A stretch of DNA of 64,000 nt, from NCBI RefSeq assembly GCF_023218075.1, contig NZ_JALPTB010000028.1:1-64000 (forward strand), in the 5' to 3' direction. This stretch comes from Rhodococcus sp. HM1 (lineage in GTDB: Bacteria; Actinomycetota; Actinomycetes; Mycobacteriales; Mycobacteriaceae). Position numbers and translations under genes: made by a program. The notes below the pieces were generated by a model that was not told the origin of the DNA, did not search any database, and was given only the letters and a program-made list of their open reading frames with translations. Shown here in pieces: positions 55,223-62,933 of the stretch; position 1 is the stretch's first letter, and every line of letters starts with the position of its first letter.

Positions 55223-56041
55223 CTACTCTCCGGTTGAGCCGAGCTGGGCCGACCGGTTGCGGGCTGCGGTCAGCGCCTCGTAGAAGGCAGTGCGCACCCC
55301 GTGGCGTTCGAGTTCGCGGACGGCCGCCGCGGTGGTTCCGCCGGGCGAGGTGACCGCCGCGCGGAGGTCCGCCGCGTTCTCCCCGGAGCGGTCGAGCATC
55401 GCCGCCGAACCGGTCATCGTCTGGACGACCAGTTCGGTCGCCACCGCGCGGCTGAGGCCGAGCGAGACACCGGCGTCGATCATCGCCTCGGCGATCAGGA
55501 AGAAGTAGGCCGGACCGGAACCGGACACCGCGGTGACCGCGTCGATCTGGGATTCGGGGACGACCGTCACGGTGCCGACGGACGACAGGATCTCGCGCAC
55601 CAGCTCGAGGTGGTCGGCCTTGGCATGCCGGCCCGCAGCGATGACGCTGGCACCCTCGCCCACGAGCATCGGAGTGTTCGGCATGGCCCGCACGACCGGG
55701 AAGCCGGCGGGCAGCTTGTTCTCGTACCGCGCGGTGGGGATCCCCGCCGCCAGCGACAGCAGCAGTTGTTCGCGATCACCCTCGAGGTCCGCGTTGGCCA
55801 GGTCGTTGAGGACGGCGTCCACGTCACCGGGCTTGACCGCGACGACCAGGACGTCGGCGCCTTCGGCGGCGTCCGCGACGGAGCCGGTCACGCGGATCGA
55901 GTACTCCTGGGCCAGCGTCTCGGCTCGGGCCGGGAACTTCTCGGAGACGACGAGGTCCTTCGTCGCGAATCCACCCTGCAGCAGGCCCGAGACGAGGGCC
56001 TCGCCGATTCTGCCGCCACCGATAACCGCAATTCTCGTCAT
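55223..56041 (-). CDS. proC: Pyrroline-5-carboxylate reductase
   Basis: ProC reduces P5C to proline. The 272-residue protein has the NAD(P)-binding IAVIGGGRIGEALVSGLL, the RAMPNTPMLVGEG segment and the C-terminal dimerisation motif AVSGSGPAYFFLIAEAM followed by DLRAAVTSPGGTTAAAV. Start is ATG 56041. It lies downstream of the MerR/thioesterase pair on the same strand. Confidence 0.96.
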   Translation of the reverse strand: MTRIAVIGGGRIGEALVSGLLQGGFATKDLVVSEKFPARAETLAQEYSIRVTGSVADAAEGADVLVVAVKPGDVDAVLNDLANADLEGDREQLLLSLAAGIPTARYENKLPAGFPVVRAMPNTPMLVGEGASVIAAGRHAKADHLELVREILSSVGTVTVVPESQIDAVTAVSGSGPAYFFLIAEAMIDAGVSLGLSRAVATELVVQTMTGSAAMLDRSGENAADLRAAVTSPGGTTAAAVRELERHGVRTAFYEALTAARNRSAQLGSTGE

Positions 56042-56107
56042 GGCCGTAAGCCTGCCACGCCGCCGGAACCGGGCCTAGGCCGCCCTACCGGGGCGGAGAG
56101 CCCCTAC

Positions 56108-56953
56108 CTACCGGGGCATCATCGCGAGCTGGCGACTCTGCACCACGACGGCACCGGTGGAGTCCACGACGGTGTGGTCCTCCTCGAACCACGTGCCGCC
56201 GAGGACGGTGCTGCTCGCCATGACGCGCAACCAGCCCGGCTGCGGAAGCCGACGCAGGTATGCGGTCAGCTGCACGGTCGGCGCCCAGCCGAACCGGCCG
56301 AGGTTCATCGCGACCGGCGCGGAGATGTCCCCCGCCATGAGCGCGAACAGCGCCGCGGTGTTCCGGTCGGCCTCGTCCTCGGGACGCGGTCGTGCCCACA
56401 TCCGTACGACCGGGTCGCCCTGTCGTCCCGTGAGGAAGTGCGCACTCGTCTCGTCGACGCACAGGTCCGCGCCGCCGCTCACGTTGACGATCTTCCCCAT
56501 CGGATGCTCCGGCGTCACCAGCCTCGATCCGAGCGTCGGTTCGGCCGGCAGGTCCGCGAGCGGCTGTGCCGCGGCGAACACGTCGTCGCCCTCGTCGGGG
56601 CGGCCGAGGGTGATCGAGGCCCGCACGGCCACGCGGTCGCCCTGCACGAGTTCGACGTCGACGAGGGAGACCTGCTTACCCTGCTTGCGGACCGTGGTGA
56701 TCAGGTCGACATCCCCCGCGTCCGGTGCCGCCACGAACGAGGCGCTCACGGCGAGAGGCTGAATCGCGCTGTCGCCGGTGTCGTCGGCGAGCAGCGTCCG
56801 GCGCGCGGCGGCGGCGCACACGGCGAGCATGCAGCCGCCGTGGACCTTGGGCCCGATCGTCCAGGTCGGATGGATGTGGGCGCGCCATCGGCCGTCGCCG
56901 AGGGCGTCGACGGTGGTGAGGTCGCGGAACGGGTGGGGGCCGAGCTCGGTCAC
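56108..56953 (-). CDS. Acyl-CoA thioesterase (TesB-like double hot-dog)
   Basis: The 281-residue protein has two hot-dog halves: GPKVHGGCMLAVCAAAARRTL near residues 34-54 and a second half with MWARPRPEDEADRNTAALFALMAGD and MASSTVLGGTWFEEDHTVVDS. This is the thioesterase-like superfamily of actinobacteria. GTG 56953 overlaps the stop of the merR-like gene, so the two are co-expressed. Substrate unknown; a medium or long acyl-CoA is likely. Confidence 0.82.
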   Translation of the reverse strand: MTELGPHPFRDLTTVDALGDGRWRAHIHPTWTIGPKVHGGCMLAVCAAAARRTLLADDTGDSAIQPLAVSASFVAAPDAGDVDLITTVRKQGKQVSLVDVELVQGDRVAVRASITLGRPDEGDDVFAAAQPLADLPAEPTLGSRLVTPEHPMGKIVNVSGGADLCVDETSAHFLTGRQGDPVVRMWARPRPEDEADRNTAALFALMAGDISAPVAMNLGRFGWAPTVQLTAYLRRLPQPGWLRVMASSTVLGGTWFEEDHTVVDSTGAVVVQSRQLAMMPR

Positions 56954-57600
56954 TGCTGCTCCTGTCGGGGGCGGGGGTCGTCGAAGAAGATGCGGGACGC
57001 GAGGTCCTGGTGGGCGAGCCGGCGCATCGCTGTCAGCACCGGCTCGTAGAGGGCGGTGCCGAGGACCGCGGCCTCCACGGTGTCCTGACGCGATCCGGTG
57101 GGCAGCAGCGCGAGCTCGAGCTCGGCGATCCCGCGGATGTGCCGGCCGTAGACGTCGATGCGTTCGTCGGTCATCGGCAGCCCGGCGGCTTCGAGCGTTT
57201 CGAGCGCGCGTTCGAGCTGGGCGACGGCCGCGAAGCGCGGATCGTAGATCTGGCCCAGACGTTCGAGGACGCGCCGGGCCCGCGGGTGGTCGCGGGTACC
57301 GGGGTCGCCGGTTTCGGTGTCCGGCGCATAGGGCGGCAGCGCTTCGATGGCGCGCCCGAGGACGGTGAACAGCGGGTCGTCGCGGTTGTCGATCAGGTCG
57401 ACGACGATCTTGACCTGGTTCAGCGGCAGCCCTCGGGTGACGAGCGCGCGGACGAGGGCGAGACGCCGCACGTGCCGTTCGTCGTAGCGCGCCTGGGTGG
57501 CGCTGGTGGTCTCACCCGGCATGAGCAGGCCTTCGCGCAGGTAGTACTTGACGGTCGCGAGCGGCACTCCGGTGCGGGCGACGAGTTCCGAGATTCGCAT
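56950..57600 (-). CDS. MerR-family transcriptional regulator
   Basis: The 216-residue protein has the MerR winged helix MRISELVARTGVPLATVKYY, LREGLLMPGETTSATQARYD and RRLALVRALVTRGLPLNQV, followed by a 130-residue C-terminal effector domain without metal-binding cysteines, so a hydrophobic or acyl ligand is more likely than a metal. ATG 57600 has GGAGGTGAAC upstream. An 18-base palindrome precedes it, and it is coupled to the thioesterase gene. Confidence 0.9.
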   Translation of the reverse strand: MRISELVARTGVPLATVKYYLREGLLMPGETTSATQARYDERHVRRLALVRALVTRGLPLNQVKIVVDLIDNRDDPLFTVLGRAIEALPPYAPDTETGDPGTRDHPRARRVLERLGQIYDPRFAAVAQLERALETLEAAGLPMTDERIDVYGRHIRGIAELELALLPTGSRQDTVEAAVLGTALYEPVLTAMRRLAHQDLASRIFFDDPRPRQEQQ

Positions 57601-57634
57601 GTTCACCTCCGATCCTTGACACCGGATACTATAA

Positions 57635-57652
57635 CTATCCAATATTGGATAG
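57635..57652. promoter_or_regulatory. Perfect 18-bp palindrome, likely MerR operator
   Basis: CTATCCAATATTGGATAG lies between the divergent merR-like gene and a membrane protein gene. A further half-site, CTATCCAAT, occurs at 57658-57666. On the minus strand a TATAGT element follows one base after the palindrome, so the site lies where a MerR-type spacer would be. Confidence 0.65.
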
Positions 57653-57701
57653 CAGCACTATCCAATGATTTCCCGGCCCGGCAGATCAGCGAGGAACCCT
57701 C

Positions 57702-58118
57702 ATGAATCCCGTGCTCACCATCGTTCTCGGCATCACCCTGCTCACCGTCGTCGGCATCGCCTTCGGCGGCACCTTCCTGCTCCGCGTCGGCAACGGCAGT
57801 GTTCCGGCGAACGACCTGCAGAAAACGTTCTTCCGGGCGGGCCACGCGCACGCCGGTGTCCTCGTGACGCTCGGCGTCCTCGTCGCGGTACTCACCCACG
57901 TCGCCGGCACCTCGACCGTGTGGGGGACGACGGGCGCGATCGCCGTGCTGACCTCGGCAATCCTCATCCCGGCCGGATTCTTCCTGTCCGTTCTCGGAGC
58001 CGACCCGCAGCGACCGGGACGGATGTTCACATCCGTGTGGGCGGGCGCGGTGTCGCTGGTCGCCGGGCTGGTGATCTCAGGAGTCGCGGTCCTCGCCGCG
58101 GGCATCACCGCTCTGTGA
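57702..58118 (+). CDS. Four-helix membrane protein
   Basis: The 138-residue protein has four transmembrane helices with conserved-looking FFRAGHAHAGVLVTLGVL in helix 2, whose two histidines could bind haem or a metal. It is divergent from the merR-like gene across the 18-base palindrome and is the likely main target of that regulator. Its last 42 bases overlap the convergent isomerase gene. Function unknown. Confidence 0.78.
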   Translation: MNPVLTIVLGITLLTVVGIAFGGTFLLRVGNGSVPANDLQKTFFRAGHAHAGVLVTLGVLVAVLTHVAGTSTVWGTTGAIAVLTSAILIPAGFFLSVLGADPQRPGRMFTSVWAGAVSLVAGLVISGVAVLAAGITAL

Positions 58119-59030
58119 ACCCGCCTCGATCCGCGCGATCGCCGCGGAACGCGGCTGCACCGGACCCGCGGTGATCGCCCGGCGGGGCGCCCGCTCCAGA
58201 TGTTCGCGCGCGAACTCGAGCGCCCGCCGCAGCAGGACCGTCCGCTCCGCCCGGGTGCGGGCGCTCTGCGTGCTCACCTCGAGCACCACCTGCCCGGCGA
58301 AGTCGCTGTCGGCGAGCCGGCGGCAGATCTCCTCACACGGCTGCGTGCCGTCACCGGGCAGCAGGTGTTCGTCGAGCGACGCACCGCGACCGTCCGCGAG
58401 ATGCAGGTGGGCGAGCCGCTCCCCCATCCGGTCCGCCAGCGCCGTCGCATCCATACCCGCGGTCGCGGTGTGCGACAGATCCAGCGTGTAGTTCGCGTAG
58501 CCGGTGTCCGTCGGGTCGATCGACGGACTGTACGCCGACACTGCCCGCCCGGGACCTCCGCGACGACGCATCCGTTCGGCGCTTCGGCTGCCGAAGAAGG
58601 CGTCGGCCCGCATCGGGTACATGTTCTCGACCGCCACCGACACGTGGCTGCTCTCCTCGAGCCGCGCGACCTGGTCGGAGAACCCCTCCGCGTAGCGGCG
58701 CTGCCACCGGAACGGCGGGTGCACCACGACCGTCCGCGCCCCCAGTTTCTCGGCGGTCCGGACCGACCGATCGAGTTTGGCCGCGGGATCGGCGCCCCAC
58801 ACGCGCTGGGAGATCAGCAGGCACGGGGCGTGCACGGCCAGCACCGGCATCGCGTACTTGCGGATCAGCGACTGCACCGAACCGACGTCCTGGCTCACCG
58901 AATCGGCCCAGACCATCAGCTCGACGCCGTCGTAGCCGAGGTCGGCCGCGAACCGGAATGCCGCCTCGGTGTTCTCCGGATACACCGACGCGGTGGACAA
59001 CCCCACCAGGATCCGTTGCGCCGTCCCCAT
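58077..59030 (-). CDS. Sugar phosphate isomerase/epimerase (AP endonuclease 2 fold)
   Basis: The 317-residue TIM-barrel protein corresponds to Rv0498. Metal-ligand regions are visible in TVVVHPPFRWQ, SVAVENMYPM, TLDLSHTATAGMD, LAHLHLADGRG and VVLEVSTQS. Such proteins act on sugars or sugar-like metabolites such as inosose; the substrate is unknown. The C-terminus is extended by about 30 residues and overlaps the convergent membrane protein gene. Confidence 0.85.
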   Translation of the reverse strand: MGTAQRILVGLSTASVYPENTEAAFRFAADLGYDGVELMVWADSVSQDVGSVQSLIRKYAMPVLAVHAPCLLISQRVWGADPAAKLDRSVRTAEKLGARTVVVHPPFRWQRRYAEGFSDQVARLEESSHVSVAVENMYPMRADAFFGSRSAERMRRRGGPGRAVSAYSPSIDPTDTGYANYTLDLSHTATAGMDATALADRMGERLAHLHLADGRGASLDEHLLPGDGTQPCEEICRRLADSDFAGQVVLEVSTQSARTRAERTVLLRRALEFAREHLERAPRRAITAGPVQPRSAAIARIEAGSQSGDARGEDRDS

Positions 59031-59042
59031 ACCGATGCGACC

Positions 59043-60302
59043 TCAGCCGTTCGGCAACAGGAACAGGAGCGGACCGAACGTGACGAACGCCCCGACGGCC
59101 AGCGCGATGAGCTGGCTGGTGATGTCGTCGGTCCGGCGCAGGATGCGCACGACCGCCACCAGCCCGACGATCACCAGCAACGCCAGCGCGAACGCGACCC
59201 ACGGGAGCGAATCCCACAGGCGTTCGAAGCCCTTGAACAGCAGGGCGCCGGCGACGATCGCGGCGATGCTCTCACCGGCGAGCATCGCCCACTGCTTGAG
59301 ACCGGTCGCGGTGCCCTCGGAGGTCTCCGAGTCGGATTCTTCGCCCGCGTCGGCATCCTCACCGTCCTGAACGGCGTCGCGGCGGCGCTTGCTCCGGCCG
59401 CCCGCCTTCGAGTCCTCGGCGTCCTCCGCCGAGTCCTTCGCGTCCTTCGAGCCGGCCTTCGACTTGGCGTTCGTCTTCTTCGCGTTCGCCTTCTTCGGAT
59501 CGGCGACGGCGCCACCGATCAGATCCGTGTCCTCGAGCGCGTCCGCGTCGTCAGGTCCGGTTCCGTGCAGGTCGCTGGCAGGTCCCGACAGCAACCGCGG
59601 TTCCGGGCCGTCGGCCGGCCGCGGGAGGACCGGCGCGGGAGGCACGATCGCCGCGGCGGCCGCGGTCGTCTCGAGGTGGGCGCGCGCACGGCGCGGGAGC
59701 GCGGACGGGCGGATCACCTCGGTCGGCGATTCGACCTTCGCGCCGTCCGCGGTGGTCGGCGCGTCCTCGGTGGTCCGCGCCTTACCGGCGGCGGGTGCCG
59801 GCTTCGCCGTGACCGGCTCGGGCTTCGAGACCGTGACCGGTGCAGGCTTCGGGGCCGGGACGGGTGCAGGCTTCGAGGCCGTGACCGGTTCGGGCTTCGG
59901 CGCACTCGGGGCGGGCGCCTCGACCACCGCGCGGGACGGCGACGGGACGTCCTGCTTCGGGACCTCGCGCTTCGGGGTATCGCGCTTCGGAGCCTCCGGC
60001 TTCGGGACTTCGAGCTTCGGGGCGTGGAGCTGCGTGGCTTCGAGTCCGAGGGGTTCGTGCTTCGGGGCTTCGACCACCGGCTCGGGGGCAGGCGCGGGCG
60101 CGGCCTTCGCCTCGACGATCGGTTCCGCCGGGGACGGCTGCGCCGGCGTGACGGGGATCTCGCCGGTCAGTTCCGCGACCGAGATACCCCCGCTGGTGCC
60201 GCGACGACGTCGCCCACCCGCGCGGGTGTCCACCTTCTTACCGTTGCGCGCGAGCAGTTCGGCAACCGAGATCTGCCCGGTGTCGGGCTTGTGCTCCGTC
60301 AT
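59043..60302 (-). CDS. Repeat-rich membrane protein (Rv0497-like)
   Basis: The 419-residue protein has a cytoplasmic N-terminus with two ISVAEL segments (GQISVAELLARNGKK, SGGISVAELTGEIP), a central Pro/Lys/Glu/Ala low-complexity region with KPEPVTASKPAPVPAPKPAP-type and KPEAPKRDTPKREVPKQDVP-type repeats, a basic/acidic segment, and three C-terminal transmembrane helices. It resembles Rv0497. ATG 60302 overlaps the Ppx/GppA stop (ATGA). It may span the periplasm or bind a partner; unknown. Confidence 0.8.
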   Translation of the reverse strand: MTEHKPDTGQISVAELLARNGKKVDTRAGGRRRRGTSGGISVAELTGEIPVTPAQPSPAEPIVEAKAAPAPAPEPVVEAPKHEPLGLEATQLHAPKLEVPKPEAPKRDTPKREVPKQDVPSPSRAVVEAPAPSAPKPEPVTASKPAPVPAPKPAPVTVSKPEPVTAKPAPAAGKARTTEDAPTTADGAKVESPTEVIRPSALPRRARAHLETTAAAAAIVPPAPVLPRPADGPEPRLLSGPASDLHGTGPDDADALEDTDLIGGAVADPKKANAKKTNAKSKAGSKDAKDSAEDAEDSKAGGRSKRRRDAVQDGEDADAGEESDSETSEGTATGLKQWAMLAGESIAAIVAGALLFKGFERLWDSLPWVAFALALLVIVGLVAVVRILRRTDDITSQLIALAVGAFVTFGPLLFLLPNG

Positions 60303-61249
60303 TGCGCCACCACCAGTTCGCCCCCCATCTCCGTGTCCAGCTTGCGCAGGATAAGCCCTTCGCGCAGTGCCCACGGGCAGATCTGGACCGACTCCACACC
60401 GAGCGCCCGCATGCTCGCTTCCGCGACGAGTGCGCCCGCGACGAGTTGCTCCGAACGATCGGAGCTCACGCCCTCGAGTTCCGCGCGATCGGACGTGGTC
60501 ATCCGGGAGATGAACGCGATGAGCTGACGCAGCCCGCTCGCGGTGAGGGTCCGTTGCACCCGGATCCCCGCCGACGACGGCGCCGCGCCCGTCAGCCGCG
60601 CCAGGGTGCGGAAGGTCTTCGAGGTCGCGACCGTCAGGTCCGGGTCACCGGCGGCACGCAGGTGCTTGGCCGGAGCGGCCAGTTCGGCGTCGAGCCAGTC
60701 CCGCAGCGCCGAGATGCGGCGTTTGCCCGGCGGATCCTCGCGGAACCAGTCGCGCGTCAACCGGCCGGCACCGAGCTGCAGCGAGTAGGCGACGTCGGGA
60801 TCCTCGTCGCCGCCGAACGCGAGCTCGAGGGACCCACCGCCGATGTCGAAGTTCAGGATGCGTCCGGCGCTCCACCCGTACCAGCGGCGGACCGCGAGGA
60901 AGGTCAGCCGGGCCTCGTCCTCGCCGGAAAGCACGTCGAGGGTGACGCCGGCCTCGGTACGCACGCGCTGCAGCACCGCGTCGGAATTGCAGGCGTCGCG
61001 CACCGCGGAGGTCGCGAAGGCCATCAGCTCACCGCACCCGGAGGTGCGGGCGATGCTCTCGAAGTCGTGCACCGTCTCGACCAGCCGGTCGGCGCCCGAC
61101 TTCGAGATGTTGCCGTCGTCGTCCAGGCTCTCGGCGAGCCGCAGGGTTGCCTTGGTCGAGCTCATCGGGGTCGGGTGTCCGCCCCGATGAGCATCCACCA
61201 CGAGCAGATGAACCGTATTGCTTCCGACGTCGAGTACCCCTAGCCGCAC
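60299..61249 (-). CDS. Ppx/GppA-family phosphatase (exopolyphosphatase-like)
   Basis: The 316-residue protein, matching Rv0496 in its first residues ([17 protein letters not shown]), has the actin-like phosphate loops and the [16 protein letters not shown] motif. Rv0496 hydrolyses short-chain polyphosphate, so a role in polyphosphate and (p)ppGpp balance is likely. GTG 61249 gives the family N-terminus; GTG 61255 is also possible. It is divergent from the Cys-rich protein gene. Confidence 0.9.
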   Translation of the reverse strand: MRLGVLDVGSNTVHLLVVDAHRGGHPTPMSSTKATLRLAESLDDDGNISKSGADRLVETVHDFESIARTSGCGELMAFATSAVRDACNSDAVLQRVRTEAGVTLDVLSGEDEARLTFLAVRRWYGWSAGRILNFDIGGGSLELAFGGDEDPDVAYSLQLGAGRLTRDWFREDPPGKRRISALRDWLDAELAAPAKHLRAAGDPDLTVATSKTFRTLARLTGAAPSSAGIRVQRTLTASGLRQLIAFISRMTTSDRAELEGVSSDRSEQLVAGALVAEASMRALGVESVQICPWALREGLILRKLDTEMGGELVVAQ

Positions 61250-61282
61250 ATACACAAGGTACTGGGTCTACCGTCGGACACT

Positions 61283-62095
61283 GTGACAGCAGGTATGTCC
61301 GGCAGCGAACCCAAGCTCGACCCGGCCCCGGAAGTTCCCCTCGATTTCCCACGAGAATGGGTCGAGTTCACCGACCCCGACAACGACGAACATGTGATCG
61401 CCGCAGACCTCACTTGGCTGCTTTCGCGCTGGACATGCGTGTTCGGCACACCCGCATGCCAGGGCATCATCGAGGGCCGGCCGGACGACGGCTGCTGCTC
61501 GCACGGTGCGTTCCTGTCGGACGACGAGGACCTCGAGAAGCTCAACGCGGCAGTGAAACATCTCACGGCCGACGACTGGCAGCTCATGAAGAAGGGGCTC
61601 GGCAAGAAGGGCTACCTCGAGGAGGACGACCTCGACGACGAGCCCGCGCTGCGCACCCGCCGCTACAAGGGCGCGTGCATCTTCCTGAACCGTCCCGGCT
61701 TCGAGGGCGGCATCGGCTGTGCCCTGCACAAGATGGCACTGCGTCGCGGCATCGAACCGCTCGAGATGAAACCCGACGTGTGCTGGCAGCTGCCGATCCG
61801 GCGCACCCAGGATTGGGTCGAGCGCCCGGACGGCACCGAGATCCTCCGCACCGTCATCACGGAATACGACCGCCGCGGCTGGGGTGAGGGCGGGCACGAC
61901 CTGAACTGGTACTGCTCCGGCTCCCCCGACGCGCATGTCGGATCCCGGCCGGTGTGGCAGTCGTACGCACCGGAGCTGCGGGAGCTGCTCGGCACCGCCG
62001 CGTACGACGAACTCGCGCGCCTGTGCAAGCGCCGCGAAGGCCTCGGCCTGATCGCGGTGCATCCCGCCACGGCCGCCGCCCAAACCCAAAAGTGA
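61283..62095 (+). CDS. Cysteine-rich conserved protein (Rv0495c-like)
   Basis: The 270-residue protein has nine cysteines in blocks conserved in its family: [10 protein letters not shown] (52, 59), [10 protein letters not shown] (71, 72), [19 protein letters not shown] (132, 146), DVCWQLP (167), WYCSGSP (211) and LCKRR (248). The pattern resembles proteins with a metal-binding Cys cluster of the YkgJ type (C-x-C-x-GCC-GC.LH). No enzyme motif is evident. It is divergent from the Ppx/GppA gene across about 30 bases. Confidence 0.82.
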   Translation: MTAGMSGSEPKLDPAPEVPLDFPREWVEFTDPDNDEHVIAADLTWLLSRWTCVFGTPACQGIIEGRPDDGCCSHGAFLSDDEDLEKLNAAVKHLTADDWQLMKKGLGKKGYLEEDDLDDEPALRTRRYKGACIFLNRPGFEGGIGCALHKMALRRGIEPLEMKPDVCWQLPIRRTQDWVERPDGTEILRTVITEYDRRGWGEGGHDLNWYCSGSPDAHVGSRPVWQSYAPELRELLGTAAYDELARLCKRREGLGLIAVHPATAAAQTQK

Positions 62096-62097
62096 CC

Positions 62098-62139
62098 CGT
62101 GCGTGGTTTCGGTAGCAGCCGCTACCGAAACCACGCACG
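62098..62139. repeat. Dispersed inverted repeat, copy 2 (between Rv0495c-like gene and regX3)
   Basis: A 42-base element with perfect 19-base arms and the loop AGCC; each arm reads CGTGCGTGGTTTCGGTAGC. It differs from copy 1 at arm position 7 (T-A here, C-G there), a paired change. Lying between convergent genes and followed by TTTTGGGTTT on the minus strand, it can terminate regX3. Confidence 0.85.
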
Positions 62140-62143
62140 AGGA

Positions 62144-62833
62144 TCAGGGTTCGAGTTTGTACCCGAGGCCCCGGACGGTGAGCAGGTGCCGGGGCTTGGC
62201 GGGATCCGCCTCGATCTTCGAACGCAACCGCTTGACGTGCACGTCCAGGGTCTTGGTGTCGCCGACGTAGTCGGCGCCCCACACCCGGTCGATGAGCTGT
62301 CCGCGGGTGAGCACGCGACCGGAATTGCGCAGCAGGTACTCGAGCAGGTCGAATTCCTTGAGCGGAAGCGTGATCGGCTCGCCGTCGACGTGCACGACGT
62401 GCCGGTCGACGTCCATCCGCACCGGACCCGCCTCGAGGACCGCGTCGTCGACCTGGCTGTCGGCATCGCTCTCGGCACCGCGGCGCAGCACCGCGCGGAT
62501 GCGGGCGATCAGTTCCCGCGCCGAGTACGGCTTCGTGACGTAGTCGTCGGCGCCGAGCTCGAGCCCGACCACCTTGTCGATCTCGCTGTCCCGCGCGGTC
62601 ACCATGATCACCGGCACGCTCGAGCGGCTGCGCAGCTGTTTGCACACGTCGGTGCCGCTCATTCCGGGCAACATGAGATCGAGCAGGACGATGTCCGCGC
62701 CGGCACGATCGAATTCCGCCAGAGCCGACGGCCCGTCGGTGACGACGGTGGTTTCGAAACCCTCCTTGCGCAGCAGGAACGCCAGCGGATCCGCCAGCGA
62801 TTCCTCGTCCTCCACGATCAGCACATTCGTCAC
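62144..62833 (-). CDS. regX3: Response regulator RegX3
   Basis: RegX3 activates phosphate-starvation genes. The 229-residue OmpR/PhoB-type regulator has the phosphoacceptor Asp52 (IVLLDLMLPGMSG), the acidic pair EDEE, and Lys in TKPYSARELIARIR, then a winged helix with LLEYLLRNSGRVLTRGQLID and KTLDVHVKRLRSKIE. It is downstream of senX3 with a 100-base spacer. Confidence 0.95.
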   Translation of the reverse strand: MTNVLIVEDEESLADPLAFLLRKEGFETTVVTDGPSALAEFDRAGADIVLLDLMLPGMSGTDVCKQLRSRSSVPVIMVTARDSEIDKVVGLELGADDYVTKPYSARELIARIRAVLRRGAESDADSQVDDAVLEAGPVRMDVDRHVVHVDGEPITLPLKEFDLLEYLLRNSGRVLTRGQLIDRVWGADYVGDTKTLDVHVKRLRSKIEADPAKPRHLLTVRGLGYKLEP

Positions 62834-62933
62834 CGCAGGCCTCCGTACCTTTCGTCGTCCGCGACCGCGACAGTCGCGTGGTTCGCCACACGAGATGCGG
62901 CAGAATCTTCCTTCTCAGGGCAGCTGGGATCGT

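Noticed and set aside
58200-60527. Plus-strand open frame of 775 codons opposite the isomerase and Rv0497-like genes
   Set aside because: Antisense shadow; its apparent repeats are the reverse of the Lys-Pro repeats of the real gene.
62834-62933. senX3-regX3 spacer examined for MIRU-like repeats known from mycobacteria
   Set aside because: The 100 bases contain no tandem repeat or coding mini-frame of that type.
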